Shown here piece after piece: positions 24,805 to 33,796 of a stretch of DNA of 64,000 bases; positions within the stretch are counted from its first letter, which is position 1; each line of letters opens with the position of its first letter. The position numbers were made by a program, and so were the translations under genes. A model generated the notes under the pieces. It saw only the letters and a program-made list of their open reading frames with translations. It made no database searches and was not told the origin of the DNA. The stretch is from Bacillota bacterium (GTDB taxonomy: Bacteria > Bacillota > UBA4882 > UBA8346): contig JAEXDA010000005.1 of NCBI GenBank assembly GCA_023401925.1, forward strand, positions 44,832-108,831. The letters are read 5' to 3'.

Positions 24805-27417
24805 TTATAAATCTTGCAGTTCCTGAATGAGCTTTTGTTGTTCGCCCACCAACTCATCCAAACGCTTGATAATTTCATCCTTGCGCCTATCATTCACACC
24901 CCGGATGGCATTCAAATCGATCGCGGTGTCTGATTTGGATCTGGGATTGAGCGATATCTTCCGTAAAGCCTCAGTCACCGTGTCCCCGATTAACACTTGA
25001 TTGTTGTATACCATCACGATTTTTTTCAATTCCGCTTGTTTGGCAAGGGAAGATTCAAGGAACAGCGGCTTAGCATAAAGGATCGAATCCTCAATCGGGA
25101 CAATCAGCAAGTTACCCCAAACCACTTTGGTTTGTTGCTGGTTCCAGAGAGTGATCAATTGAGAAATCGTTTGGTCTTGATTGATGCGGCTGTCAATTTG
25201 CGCCGGACCGTAAATATTTATGTCTTTGGGCAGATTATAGAGAATAAGTTTTCCGTAATTGGTTCCGTCGCAACGGGCAACCAGCCAGGAAACCAGGTTT
25301 TGCTTAGCTCTCGGGGAAAATGGCTGCATCATCACGAATTCCGCATTTTTCTCTTGGGGAAGCTTCAAGGTTACATAGTAAGGAGCAACCGTTTCGTCCT
25401 GGTTGTGCACGGGAACATCCCAGTAATCTTCTTTTTCATAAAAAGTTTTTACATTGGTCATATGATATTGCAATAAGATATCCCGTTGAATGGTCAAAAG
25501 AAATTCCGGATAACGGAAATGCCGGATTAAATCCGGAGCAAGCGACGTTAGCGGTTTGAACAAATGGGGGAATACCTTTTGCCATACTTTAATAATCGGA
25601 TCCGTATTATCAATTACATAAAATCCGACTTCGCCGCTATAAGCATTCACCACGGCTTTAACGGGATTGCGGACATAATTCACGCCCGTTTCATGATACT
25701 TCGCATAGGGATAAAAACTGCTGGAGGTATAGGCATCAATAATCCAGTATAATTTACCTCCGGACACGACCAAATAGGGATCTTTGTCAAAACTCAAAAA
25801 CGGCGCCAGTTTTTGAATGCGCTCCTTAATATTGCGGTACAGTAAAATACTGCTTTCTGGCGTTAACTGACTGGAAAGCAGAAAGTTCGTTTCTTTAAAA
25901 TTGATGGTCATTAAAAGTTTACGGAACGGCGAGTCCAGGGAAATCCCTTTCGGGCCTTTATAAAAGGTGGAATTGTTTTGATCCCCTTCCGGGAAATCGA
26001 ATTCCGGGGTTTTGGTGTTGACAATGACATAGTTGTTAGTGGATTCACCGTAATAAATTCCGGGAGTGGTTACTTTCAAAGAGGGGAAGTTTGGATCCGC
26101 CTCCGGTGGCAAATCCCGGGCGATGAAAATCGGTTGCCCTTGGGATGAAAATTGGTTAACTTGATTGGCTGATACACCATAACCGTGAGTGTATGTCAAA
26201 TGCAAATTAATCCAGGTCTTAGCCTGGTCAGCCAGTTTTTCGGTATTAAGCTCACGCGCTGAAATCATCACTTGATTTAGGCCGGTGCGTGAGGGATAAC
26301 GATCAATATCGATATCATTAAAGTTATAGTAGGGCCGAATTGCTTGTAATTGATTATACGAAGGTTTCAAAGGAGTGTGATCCCATAAGCGTAAATCTTT
26401 CAAACCCGGATCATTGTTATTAATAAAAGCTTTGTTATCTCTGGGGGTATAAGACTTAACCTCGATCTTATCCAAATCGTAAGCCTGACGGGTAAAGGCG
26501 ATATGATTTTTTAAATAAGCGCTTTCCAATTCATATTCATTGGGGGCAACCACGAAAGATTGGATCATTCCGGGGTATACCGTACCCAATAATATGGAAC
26601 ACGCTATCCAGACGATGAAACTTCCAATGAGAACTCTGGTGCCCCGGCGGCTGATATTGATAATCACCAGGACAATCATAGCAATTAGCAAAACAGTCAA
26701 AATATTATAAGCAAGCATTCGGGCATGATCAGCCGAATAGTTAATTCCGGTCATCCTGGCGGATTCCCGGAACAATAGGCCAAACTTTCCAAGATGATAA
26801 CCCCAAATCTTGGAAAGTAGAAATAAAATAGTCAGGATGGATAGATGGACTTTGGCCGGAAGCCACAACTCCCAGGAATTGCCTTGCCGCCAAAACGCTT
26901 TGGCCAGAAAATAAACAATGGCGATACCTGCCAATGAAAGGAAGGTAATCGTTTGAAGCAATATATTGATTTGTTGGTAAAATGGAAAGGAGAACAGGTA
27001 AAAACCGATATCCTGGTTAAAGACTGGATCCTTGATCCCCACCGCGACCTGGTTGAAAAATTGCTGAATCACCGGCCAATCCAAGCTGAGGCCGAAAGAA
27101 AGCAGTACAGCCAGAAGCGCCGATATGACCAGACCGGGAACCATGATCGCTGATTCCGGGACATTGGCCCAGTAACTGTCCACTGCTTTAATACGCTTAA
27201 AAGCACGGACCGCAATTAAAAAATTGGCGATAAAAAATCCAAAAACCAAGAGACCCACGATTAATTTAATGAGCGGCCCCGTGATCAAAGTGACCCAGAA
27301 AACCGAAGTGGAACCCATGGTTTTAAACCATAGCCAATCCACATACTTCCCGGTGAACGCGAATAAGCCAAAAAAAGCGATAACCACGATGGTAAGTACA
27401 ATTTGCCGAAAACGCAT
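24805..27417 (-). CDS. UPF0182 family membrane protein
   Basis: An 870-residue polytopic protein of the UPF0182/COG1615 family, whose function is unknown. About seven hydrophobic helices fall in residues 1-290, then a large extracytoplasmic domain follows with the highly conserved family blocks YELESAYLKNHIAFTRQAYDL (shortened: AYLKNHIAFTRQAYDLD), TYTHGYGVSANQVN, GIYYGESTNNYVIVNT and NYVRNPVKAVVNAYSG. The C-terminus is helical and charged. Length is near the family norm (about 900), ATG 27415-27417 with an AGGAGTG site. Monocistronic by context. Confidence 0.93.
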   Translation of the reverse strand: MRFRQIVLTIVVIAFFGLFAFTGKYVDWLWFKTMGSTSVFWVTLITGPLIKLIVGLLVFGFFIANFLIAVRAFKRIKAVDSYWANVPESAIMVPGLVISALLAVLLSFGLSLDWPVIQQFFNQVAVGIKDPVFNQDIGFYLFSFPFYQQINILLQTITFLSLAGIAIVYFLAKAFWRQGNSWELWLPAKVHLSILTILFLLSKIWGYHLGKFGLLFRESARMTGINYSADHARMLAYNILTVLLIAMIVLVIINISRRGTRVLIGSFIVWIACSILLGTVYPGMIQSFVVAPNEYELESAYLKNHIAFTRQAYDLDKIEVKSYTPRDNKAFINNNDPGLKDLRLWDHTPLKPSYNQLQAIRPYYNFNDIDIDRYPSRTGLNQVMISARELNTEKLADQAKTWINLHLTYTHGYGVSANQVNQFSSQGQPIFIARDLPPEADPNFPSLKVTTPGIYYGESTNNYVIVNTKTPEFDFPEGDQNNSTFYKGPKGISLDSPFRKLLMTINFKETNFLLSSQLTPESSILLYRNIKERIQKLAPFLSFDKDPYLVVSGGKLYWIIDAYTSSSFYPYAKYHETGVNYVRNPVKAVVNAYSGEVGFYVIDNTDPIIKVWQKVFPHLFKPLTSLAPDLIRHFRYPEFLLTIQRDILLQYHMTNVKTFYEKEDYWDVPVHNQDETVAPYYVTLKLPQEKNAEFVMMQPFSPRAKQNLVSWLVARCDGTNYGKLILYNLPKDINIYGPAQIDSRINQDQTISQLITLWNQQQTKVVWGNLLIVPIEDSILYAKPLFLESSLAKQAELKKIVMVYNNQVLIGDTVTEALRKISLNPRSKSDTAIDLNAIRGVNDRRKDEIIKRLDELVGEQQKLIQELQDL

Positions 27418-27657
27418 TTTTCTTCACTCCTTTATCGCTAAGCTACAGAACCTTTAGTATTTCGCTTCGAAAAATCACCCAATAATGTAGCTTCATTTCA
27501 ATACTTTCACTCACTTCGCTTTTCAGGGAAAAAAATCCTTCTTTGAACGAGACGTTTCCTAAGAATAGCCAATTTAAACCATTTCGACTTTTTTGATCGC
27601 GATTGGCTGATGTTTTGGGGTTAAGGGGTATTTTAAAGGATTGTTCATTTTAAAAGA

Positions 27658-27686
27658 TTGTGATTCCTTTGGGGATTGATTATAAT
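27658..27686 (+). promoter_or_regulatory. Candidate sigma-A promoter of pyrF
   Basis: TTGTGA (27658-27663), 17-nt spacer, TATAAT (27681-27686), about 100 nt before the pyrF start. The rest of the 367-nt gap from 27418 shows nothing else I can name. Confidence 0.6.
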
Positions 27687-27784
27687 TAAAAATACAAAGA
27701 TCGGTTTAGGACATGCTTTACGGCTTATTAAAAGAACAATTTAAAATTTAAAGCTCTTGAAAAAAGTTAAAGGAGTTATCGAAA

Positions 27785-28615
27785 ATGGCATCTTTCAACC
27801 AATTACTGGAATCCCGGTGGAGTGACGGGCATTTTATTTCCATCGGATTGGACGCCGATTATCAGAAATTGCCGGCTTGTATTAAAACCTCATCGGTGGC
27901 GGAATCTATCTTTCATTTTAATAAAGCAATCATCGAAGCAACGGCTGAATACTGCTGTGTGTTCAAACCCAACAGCGCGTTTTACGAAGGTTACGGCTTA
28001 GAAGGCTTGAAAGCGCTAATCGATACCAACCGCTATATCCGGGAGCATCATCCGGAGATCCCCATTATATTGGATGCCAAAAGGGCTGATATTGGCAATA
28101 CCAACGCCGGATACGTTAAAGCCGCATTTGAGATTTATTCGGCTCATGCGATAACGGTTCACCCATATTTGGGGCTGGAGGCCATGAGGCCCTTTTTGGA
28201 TGACCGGGAAAAGGGTGTGATCGTTCTATGCCACACCTCCAATCCGGGTGCGGGTGAGTTTCAGGAATTACAAAGCGGTGGCCGGGATATATATAAAATT
28301 GTAGCCAGCCGGGTGAGTGAGGCCTGGAACTATAATCATAATTGCAGTTTGGTGATGGGCGCCACTTATCCGGAACAATTGGGAGAAGTCCGGCGGATAG
28401 CGCCGGAATTGCCGATTTTAATCCCGGGAATCGGAGCCCAAGGCGGAGATTTGGCCCAAACAGTAAAATATGGCCAAAATTCGCGAGGCACGGGGATTAT
28501 TATCAATTCTTCCCGGAATATCATTTACGCCTCCGGCAATCCTGATTTTGCCGATGCTGCCGGGGAGGAAGCATTAAAGCTTTCGCAAGCCATCTTAGCG
28601 TTAATGGGCAAATGA
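27785..28615 (+). CDS. pyrF: Orotidine 5'-phosphate decarboxylase (type 2)
   Basis: Last step of UMP synthesis. 276 residues, the length of the longer OMP decarboxylase subfamily found in mycobacteria and some clostridia. The catalytic Asp-Lys-Asp array is visible in ILDAKRADIGNTN near residue 95; VFKPNSAFYEGYG and VHPYLGLEAMRPF flank it. The phosphate-binding end is LIPGIGAQGGDL and NSSRNIIYAS. AAAGGAG site upstream. No other pyr gene is nearby, so it seems to be transcribed alone from its own promoter. Confidence 0.95.
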   Translation: MASFNQLLESRWSDGHFISIGLDADYQKLPACIKTSSVAESIFHFNKAIIEATAEYCCVFKPNSAFYEGYGLEGLKALIDTNRYIREHHPEIPIILDAKRADIGNTNAGYVKAAFEIYSAHAITVHPYLGLEAMRPFLDDREKGVIVLCHTSNPGAGEFQELQSGGRDIYKIVASRVSEAWNYNHNCSLVMGATYPEQLGEVRRIAPELPILIPGIGAQGGDLAQTVKYGQNSRGTGIIINSSRNIIYASGNPDFADAAGEEALKLSQAILALMGK

Positions 28616-28736
28616 TTTTCCCGGTAAAAGAAATTGGAAGGCAAGCTCTTTCCAAGACATGAGATAAACGTTTCACTAAAATATTGTATCTCAATACGAA
28701 TGAATGAAACATCCGGCGATTTACGGCGGCGAAAAA

Positions 28737-28769
28737 AATATTGCAATATTATGGAATGTAAGTCATAAT
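28737..28769 (+). promoter_or_regulatory. Candidate promoter with palindromic operator ahead of citrate synthase
   Basis: TTGCAA (28741-28746), 17-nt spacer, CATAAT (28764-28769). The perfect palindrome AATATTGCAATATT (28737-28750) covers the -35, and its half GCAATATT recurs at 28784-28791. This looks like a repressor site on the promoter; the binding protein is unknown. Confidence 0.5.
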
Positions 28770-28814
28770 AATTATTTAACTACGCAATATTTTGGTGAAA
28801 AGAGGTGTTGATAT

Positions 28815-30068
28815 TTGACCGAAAAACATATCGAAGAGAAATTAAATAGGCTTTTGGAACATATCGACGACCAGGAATGTCAGGCCCATTACTTCCGGCT
28901 GATTTCGACCCTTTTAGAAAAGGGCTATTTCCCGGGGCTGTCTGAAGTACCGGTGGTAAAGTCTTCGATTAGTCATATTGATGGAGAACGCGGCATCTTG
29001 ATGTATCGCGGTTACCCCGTGGAGGAACTCGCCGAAAACTGCAGCTTCGAGGGAGTATGTTATTTGATTTTAAACGGCGATTTGCCTCTGGACAGTGAAG
29101 AGGAAGAACTGCGCCAAAAATTACTGGCTCAAGTTTATTTACCGGATGATGTGAAACAATCGATTGTTCATTTTAACCCGGATTTGCATCCCATGAATAT
29201 GTTAAGCGCCGCGGTGCTTCTTTTGGAGGCTGTCGATAAAGAATCCATTAATGTGGAAAACCACCGGGAGAATTTGGAACGCTCCATTTGCTTGATTGCC
29301 AAGTTTCCAACGATTATCGGCACTTTCTTGACGAAAAATCCCGATTTTAATGCGAACCGGAAATTCCGTACTTTTTCGGAGTATTGCCTGTTTTGTTTTA
29401 ATCCGGGTTTGTCCGGGGAGGCCCAATTTGTCAAAATGTTCGAGGAGTCCTTGATATTACATATGGACCATACCATGAATAACAGCACCTTTTCCGCCCG
29501 GGCCGTCGGTTCTTCCCATGCCGGGATTTATGCCCTGATCTCTTCGGCGATTAATTCACTTTCCGGGCCCTTACACGGCGGAGCCAATGAACGGGTGGTG
29601 AAAACGCTCGAACAAATCGGTTCAGCCGCGGCTGTTCCCTTTCATGTGGAGAATTCACTGGATCATCACCAAAGGATTATGGGTATCGGCCACCGGATTT
29701 ATAAAACCTATGACCCGCGGGCTAAATATTTTAAAGATAAAATCCTGCCGCAAATTTTCGGCAACCGCCAAAAATTACAGGCGGAAGATCCCTATTTATG
29801 GAACTTATACGAAACTGCGATTACCATGGAGAAATTTGTCCAAGATAAATTAGGGAAGAAAAATCTTTATCCCAATGTTGATTTTTGGTCGGGACTTTTT
29901 TATAAAGCGGCCCGTGTGCCAACGGAGTATTTCACTACAATCTTTGCAATCGCGCGGGTGGTTGGCTGGACCGCTCATTGGATTGAGCAACAACAGTTGC
30001 TGGGTGGCAAGATTTATCGTCCTTTTCAATTGTACGTCGGTTTTGACACCCGCCATATCGCAAAATAA
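28815..30068 (+). CDS. gltA: Citrate synthase family protein
   Basis: Condenses acetyl-CoA and oxaloacetate (or a related keto acid). 417 residues. The family blocks are present: RGYPVEELAENCSFEGVCYL (shortened RGYPVEELAE) near residue 58, HTMNNSTFSARAVGSSHAGIY near 215, SGPLHGGANERV with catalytic His near 255, GIGHRIYKTYDPRA with the second His near 295, and the late Asp/Arg region NVDFWSGL. Start TTG 28815 with an AGAGGTG site. A methylcitrate synthase or Re-type function cannot be separated by eye, but the Si-type fold is clear. trpS follows 49 nt downstream. Confidence 0.9.
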   Translation: MTEKHIEEKLNRLLEHIDDQECQAHYFRLISTLLEKGYFPGLSEVPVVKSSISHIDGERGILMYRGYPVEELAENCSFEGVCYLILNGDLPLDSEEEELRQKLLAQVYLPDDVKQSIVHFNPDLHPMNMLSAAVLLLEAVDKESINVENHRENLERSICLIAKFPTIIGTFLTKNPDFNANRKFRTFSEYCLFCFNPGLSGEAQFVKMFEESLILHMDHTMNNSTFSARAVGSSHAGIYALISSAINSLSGPLHGGANERVVKTLEQIGSAAAVPFHVENSLDHHQRIMGIGHRIYKTYDPRAKYFKDKILPQIFGNRQKLQAEDPYLWNLYETAITMEKFVQDKLGKKNLYPNVDFWSGLFYKAARVPTEYFTTIFAIARVVGWTAHWIEQQQLLGGKIYRPFQLYVGFDTRHIAK

Positions 30069-30117
30069 CAAAAAGCAAGATGAAATCTTGATGGAATCGA
30101 AAAGGAGTGTAAACAAA

Positions 30118-31086
30118 GTGCGTGTATTGTCAGGCATTCAACCTTCGGGGAGCTTGCATATTGGTAATTATTTTGGAATGATGAAGCGAATGATCGATTA
30201 CCAGGAAAATCATGAGCTGTTCTGTTTTGTGGTGAATTTACATGCCCTTACTTCGACTTTTGATGCGGAGCGGCTCCGTAAACAGACCTATGATGCGCTG
30301 TGCGACTTTTTAGCTTTAGGACTTGATCCGAATCGTTCCATATTTTGGGTGCAGTCGGATGTGCCGGAAGTTGTGGAGTTAACCTGGTATCTGAGCAATA
30401 TTACCGGAATGGGGTTGCTGGAACGGTGCCATTCCTACAAAGACAAGTTGGCCAAAGGAATTCCCGCCAGTCATGGACTCTTTTCCTATCCGGTATTAAT
30501 GGCAGCCGACATTTTACTCTATGGGGCCAATATCGTTCCGGTCGGCAAGGATCAAAAGCAGCACGTGGAAGTGGCCAGAGATGTGGCCCTCCGTTTCAAC
30601 AACACCTATGGCGAAACTTTTGTTATCCCTGAACCGGATATTGAGGATCAGTTGGCGACAGTTCCCGGACTTGACGGCCAGAAGATGTCCAAATCCTATG
30701 GCAATACTATTGAAATTTTCGCGGATGAAGCCACATTGAAAAGCAAGATTATGTCGATTAAAACTGACTCCACCCCGGTGAATGAGCCCAAACCCATTGA
30801 AGGAAACATCTTATTCGATCTGTACGCGTTATTTCTGGACGAACAGGGTAAGGCGGAGTTAAAAGAACGTTTTCTGGCGCCGGGTTTGAAATATGGCGAT
30901 ATTAAAAAAGAGTTGGTCACGACGATTGGGAATTATTTTGCACCTTACCGGGAAAAAAGAGCCGCTATTCAAAGAGATTACGTCCTTGATGTCTTAAAAT
31001 CCGGTGCCGCCAAAGCCCGCAAAGTAGCGACCGAGTATATGGATAAAGCCCGTCACCATGTTGGAGTCGACTATTACAATTCATAA
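30118..31086 (+). CDS. trpS: Tryptophanyl-tRNA synthetase
   Basis: Class I aminoacyl-tRNA synthetase charging tRNA-Trp. About 322 residues from GTG 30118, which is preceded by AAAGGAGTG; the open frame extends back through the end of gltA but that part is not family-like. HIGH motif appears as SGSLHIGNYFG near residue 10, KMSKS as GQKMSKSYGNTI near 195. FWVQSDVPEV and SYPVLMAADILLY are typical TrpRS blocks. No T-box leader fits in the 49-nt gap to gltA, so regulation by uncharged tRNA is not visible here. Confidence 0.95.
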   Translation: MRVLSGIQPSGSLHIGNYFGMMKRMIDYQENHELFCFVVNLHALTSTFDAERLRKQTYDALCDFLALGLDPNRSIFWVQSDVPEVVELTWYLSNITGMGLLERCHSYKDKLAKGIPASHGLFSYPVLMAADILLYGANIVPVGKDQKQHVEVARDVALRFNNTYGETFVIPEPDIEDQLATVPGLDGQKMSKSYGNTIEIFADEATLKSKIMSIKTDSTPVNEPKPIEGNILFDLYALFLDEQGKAELKERFLAPGLKYGDIKKELVTTIGNYFAPYREKRAAIQRDYVLDVLKSGAAKARKVATEYMDKARHHVGVDYYNS

Positions 31087-31130
31087 GCATTAGCCGGCAG
31101 CTAAAGTCAGAAGCCAAAGGGGAGAATAAT

Positions 31131-32486
31131 GTGACGCCTGATTTTGGGGAACTGGGGATCGGGATTCCCGAAGTTTTATTGCCTGCTCCCAATGTAGATT
31201 TAAAAAAATGGGCCGTTGTGGCCTGTGATCAATATACGGCGCAAAGGGACTATTGGGAACAAGTATCCGGCCTGGTAGGAGAGGCGCCCTCAACTTTAAA
31301 GATTATTTATCCCGAAGTTTTTTTGGGAAAAGAAGACCCTCAAACCAGAATTGGGAATATTCACCGGACGATGCGGGAATATCTTGAAAATAACGTTCTT
31401 GTCTCCAAAGGGCCCGGCTTCATTTATGTTGAACGGCAAATTTCCGTCGCCAAGTCCAGAAAAGGCTTAATGACCGCTCTTGATTTGGAATGCTATGACT
31501 ACCGGAAGGGCTCCCGGACTTTGGTCAGGGCGACCGAAGGAACGGTGTTGGAAAGGATTCCTCCCCGGGTGAGAATCCGGGAGGAAGCTCCCATTGAACT
31601 GCCTCATATCATGGTATTGATTGACGATCCCGAAGGGGAAGTTATCCAATCGCTGGCCAGTGCTAAAAATGAAATGGAACTGGCCTATCAAACCGAGCTG
31701 ATGATGAACGGCGGGGAAATAAAGGGATACCAAATCCGGGATTCCCGGTTGATGAACGGGATTTTCCAAAGCCTAAAAAAGTTGGCGGACGGGGAACGTT
31801 TCAAAAAGAGATATGGAACGGCTGATGATAATGTTTTATTATACGCAGTGGGGGATGGCAATCACTCCCTGGCAACCGCCAAAGCTGTCTGGGAGCAGCT
31901 CAAAAGGGATAATCCCGCCGCCGCCCTTTCCAATCACCCGGCCAGATTTGCAATGGTTGAATTGGTAAACGTTTATGATCCGGGTTTGTGTTTTGAGCCC
32001 ATTCACCGGGTGGTATTCCAAGTAAACACGGAGGATATCCTCAACAGCATGACTGAGTACTACCGCGGCTTGGGGAGGGATTTGGTCCGGCGGAAGTTTT
32101 CCAGCCGGGAATTATTGTTAGAAGCCCTACCGGAAATGCGCCTTCATTTCGGGGGATCTCATATCATTGAATATGTAACCGAAGAAGATAATGGGATTGT
32201 GGAAATCAAAAATCCGTTACAAAACTTGGAGGTTGGCTCTTTACAAACTTTTTTGGATGTTTATGCCGATTCTCACCGGGAGGTTGAAATCGATTATATT
32301 CATGGCGATGAGGTTGTAAAACGGCTTGGCTGCGAGCCCGGCAATATCGGATTTTATTTACCGGCCATGGATAAACGGGAGTTGTTCAAAACGGTCATCA
32401 CCGATGGGGCTCTGCCGCGAAAAACGTTTTCTATGGGAGAAGCGGAAGAAAAACGGTTTTATATGGAATGCCGTAAAATCAATTAG
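31131..32486 (+). CDS. DUF1015 family protein
   Basis: A 451-residue protein of the DUF1015 (COG4198) family, of unknown function. The conserved blocks are visible: IPEVLLPAPNVDLKKWAVVACDQYTAQ (shortened LPAPNVDLKKWAVVACDQYT) near residue 10, FIYVERQ, a central GDGNHSLATAKAVWE near 240, and a C-terminal GFYLPAMDKRELF. The GDGNHS motif resembles a nucleotide or metal loop. GTG 31131 with an AAAGGGGAG site. Lies 44 nt behind trpS and probably shares its transcript, ended by the terminator at 32527. Confidence 0.9.
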   Translation: MTPDFGELGIGIPEVLLPAPNVDLKKWAVVACDQYTAQRDYWEQVSGLVGEAPSTLKIIYPEVFLGKEDPQTRIGNIHRTMREYLENNVLVSKGPGFIYVERQISVAKSRKGLMTALDLECYDYRKGSRTLVRATEGTVLERIPPRVRIREEAPIELPHIMVLIDDPEGEVIQSLASAKNEMELAYQTELMMNGGEIKGYQIRDSRLMNGIFQSLKKLADGERFKKRYGTADDNVLLYAVGDGNHSLATAKAVWEQLKRDNPAAALSNHPARFAMVELVNVYDPGLCFEPIHRVVFQVNTEDILNSMTEYYRGLGRDLVRRKFSSRELLLEALPEMRLHFGGSHIIEYVTEEDNGIVEIKNPLQNLEVGSLQTFLDVYADSHREVEIDYIHGDEVVKRLGCEPGNIGFYLPAMDKRELFKTVITDGALPRKTFSMGEAEEKRFYMECRKIN

Positions 32487-32526
32487 TCGGAGCCGGTGTG
32501 TAGAAGAGTATCCGATACTTTAAAGG

Positions 32527-32563
32527 GGTTGTCTCTAAGTTTCAGTTGAGACAGCCTTTTTTT
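32527..32563 (+). terminator. Intrinsic terminator after the DUF1015 gene
   Basis: GGTTGTCTC (32527-32535) pairs with GAGACAGCC (32548-32556), followed by seven T. Confidence 0.85.
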
Positions 32564-32651
32564 ATTATTTGGTTGATAGATGGGCTCAAAATAGTAACGG
32601 GCCTGCCCGGAAAGTAACAGATAATTTTTGTGACCAAATATCATTTTGCGA

Positions 32652-32680
32652 CAAAGTTAAAGGACAACTTTGGGTATAAT
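32652..32680 (+). promoter_or_regulatory. Candidate -10 with adjacent dyad operator
   Basis: TATAAT at 32675-32680 lies just after a perfect 7-bp inverted repeat CAAAGTT (32652-32658) / AACTTTG (32666-32672). No good -35 is spaced correctly (TTGCGA at 32646 is 23 nt away), which fits an activated or repressed promoter. Confidence 0.4.
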
Positions 32681-32693
32681 CTACAAAGAAGTT

Positions 32694-32729
32694 GATTATT
32701 GCAAAGGGCCATGGACCTTTGCAATAATC
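32694..32729 (+). promoter_or_regulatory. Leader hairpin upstream of two small genes
   Basis: GATTATTGCAAAGG (32694-32707) is perfectly complementary to CCTTTGCAATAATC (32716-32729), a 14-bp stem with an 8-nt loop. If the TATAAT at 32675 is used the stem begins about 7 nt from the transcript end. It precedes the 34-codon gene by about 105 nt. Confidence 0.55.
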
Positions 32730-32833
32730 ATGATAAAACAAAGGGATTATACCAACCTGTTTTGGTGCTTTCACGAGTGCATATTCCAAGTCAGGCGTGG
32801 AAAAGCTGGAAATTGCATGATGGAGGGATGGCG

Positions 32834-32938
32834 ATGGGTTTATTCAAAAAGCTAATCTCGGAATTCAAAATTAAAAAAACCGGATATGAGATTTCTTTCA
32901 ACCCCAACGGCACTATCGGGTTGAAGAAACTAAAATGA
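32834..32938 (+). CDS. Small basic peptide, 34 residues
   Basis: I do not recognise this gene. From ATG 32834, GGAGGG ends 6 nt upstream, a good ribosome site; an ATG two codons earlier has no spacing. The product is strongly basic, with an amphipathic N-terminal helix (MGLFKKLISEFKIKK) and a short strand-turn region (ISFNPNGTIGLKKLK). It could be membrane-active or a small binding protein. It follows the structured leader at 32694 and precedes another small gene by 35 nt. Confidence 0.45.
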   Translation: MGLFKKLISEFKIKKTGYEISFNPNGTIGLKKLK

Positions 32939-32973
32939 CGTCGGCTAAAACATTTTGAAGGGGGGGAATTCAA

Positions 32974-33294
32974 TTGAGCATAAGCCTGGAAAGGTTTGAA
33001 GAACAGATTCAAGAAATGATTGATTCGCGAATCACCAATATTGGTAAAGCAATTCGTCTGATTATCCCTGAATACAATCAGAATATTTGTAAAAACCCTC
33101 CTTTGCAGAATACTTACGAAGGTTGGGCAATGCTCCATCAGGCGATGGAACAACTCTGGGATGAAGTCAAAAAGGATAAAGATATTCACTCCACGGAGCA
33201 AATGCGAAAACAAGCAATTTTAGTCGGTGCTACCACGATAAGGTTTATTATTGATTTATGTATGGAGGAAAAACCTAAAAATCACCGGAATTGA
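32974..33294 (+). CDS. Hypothetical helical protein, 106 residues
   Basis: No family recognised. TTG 32974 behind a GGGGGG run. The product is almost all helix (SLERFEEQIQEMIDSRITNI, AIRLIIPEYNQ, WAMLHQAMEQLWDEVKKDK and AILVGATTIRFIIDLCME). It is followed by a good terminator, so with the 34-codon gene it forms a compact two-gene unit. Confidence 0.6.
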   Translation: MSISLERFEEQIQEMIDSRITNIGKAIRLIIPEYNQNICKNPPLQNTYEGWAMLHQAMEQLWDEVKKDKDIHSTEQMRKQAILVGATTIRFIIDLCMEEKPKNHRN

Positions 33295-33340
33295 TTCAAA
33301 TGGCATTATAAATAAATATCTTATGCGGATGGAATCAGGG

Positions 33341-33367
33341 CAGGTCGAATTTGACCTGTTTTTATTT
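33341..33367 (+). terminator. Intrinsic terminator
   Basis: CAGGTC (33341-33346), loop GAATTT, GACCTG (33353-33358), then TTTTTATTTT. Ends the two-small-gene unit. Confidence 0.75.
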
Positions 33368-33494
33368 TGGATTCAGGCACTGATGTCTATACTCCTCACT
33401 TTTCGGGCCGTTTCAAAGCGGTGACCTTTCCCCATGGGTCGCCTAAATTCCGCTAGGAGGAAGAGAAAGAACGTCGAAACAGGTTTGCGTTTTT

Positions 33495-33710
33495 GACAGA
33501 AAAGGCAGATTATCGACCACGAAACCCGCAAAGGGAAGGAAAAGAGGGGAGCCGATCAGTGAAGTATTAATTTTTCGTGTAATTTCGTGCCTTTTGTGGT
33601 TCAAAAGGTTTTAGGTTTTAATGACAAAAGGCAGAAAAAGACAATCAACCACGAAACACACGAAAGGGCACGAAAAGAGGAATGACGGCCAGTATGCGCG
33701 CGAGGTATTA
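33495..33710. repeat. ACCACGAAA-type intergenic repeat with long dyad
   Basis: Two direct imperfect copies of a block starting GACA(G)AAAAGGCAGA and containing ACCACGAAACxCGxAAAGGG (at about 33495 and 33621), with an inverted version between them (TTTTTCGTGTAATTTCGTG, about 33571). The inverted and second direct parts can fold into an imperfect stem of about 30 bp. No gene is seen from 33295 to 34321. The same repeat class recurs at 40868-40945. Confidence 0.6.
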
Positions 33711-33796
33711 AACCCGGCAGATTGTTCTCCTGAAATATAAAAACTGTATCTCTGTGTTTCCGTGTTCCTGTGGCCGAAGTGTTTTTTTTACTCTAA

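Noticed and set aside
30068..30118. T-box leader ahead of trpS
   Set aside because: The gap to the upstream gene is only 49 nt and lacks the T-box sequence.
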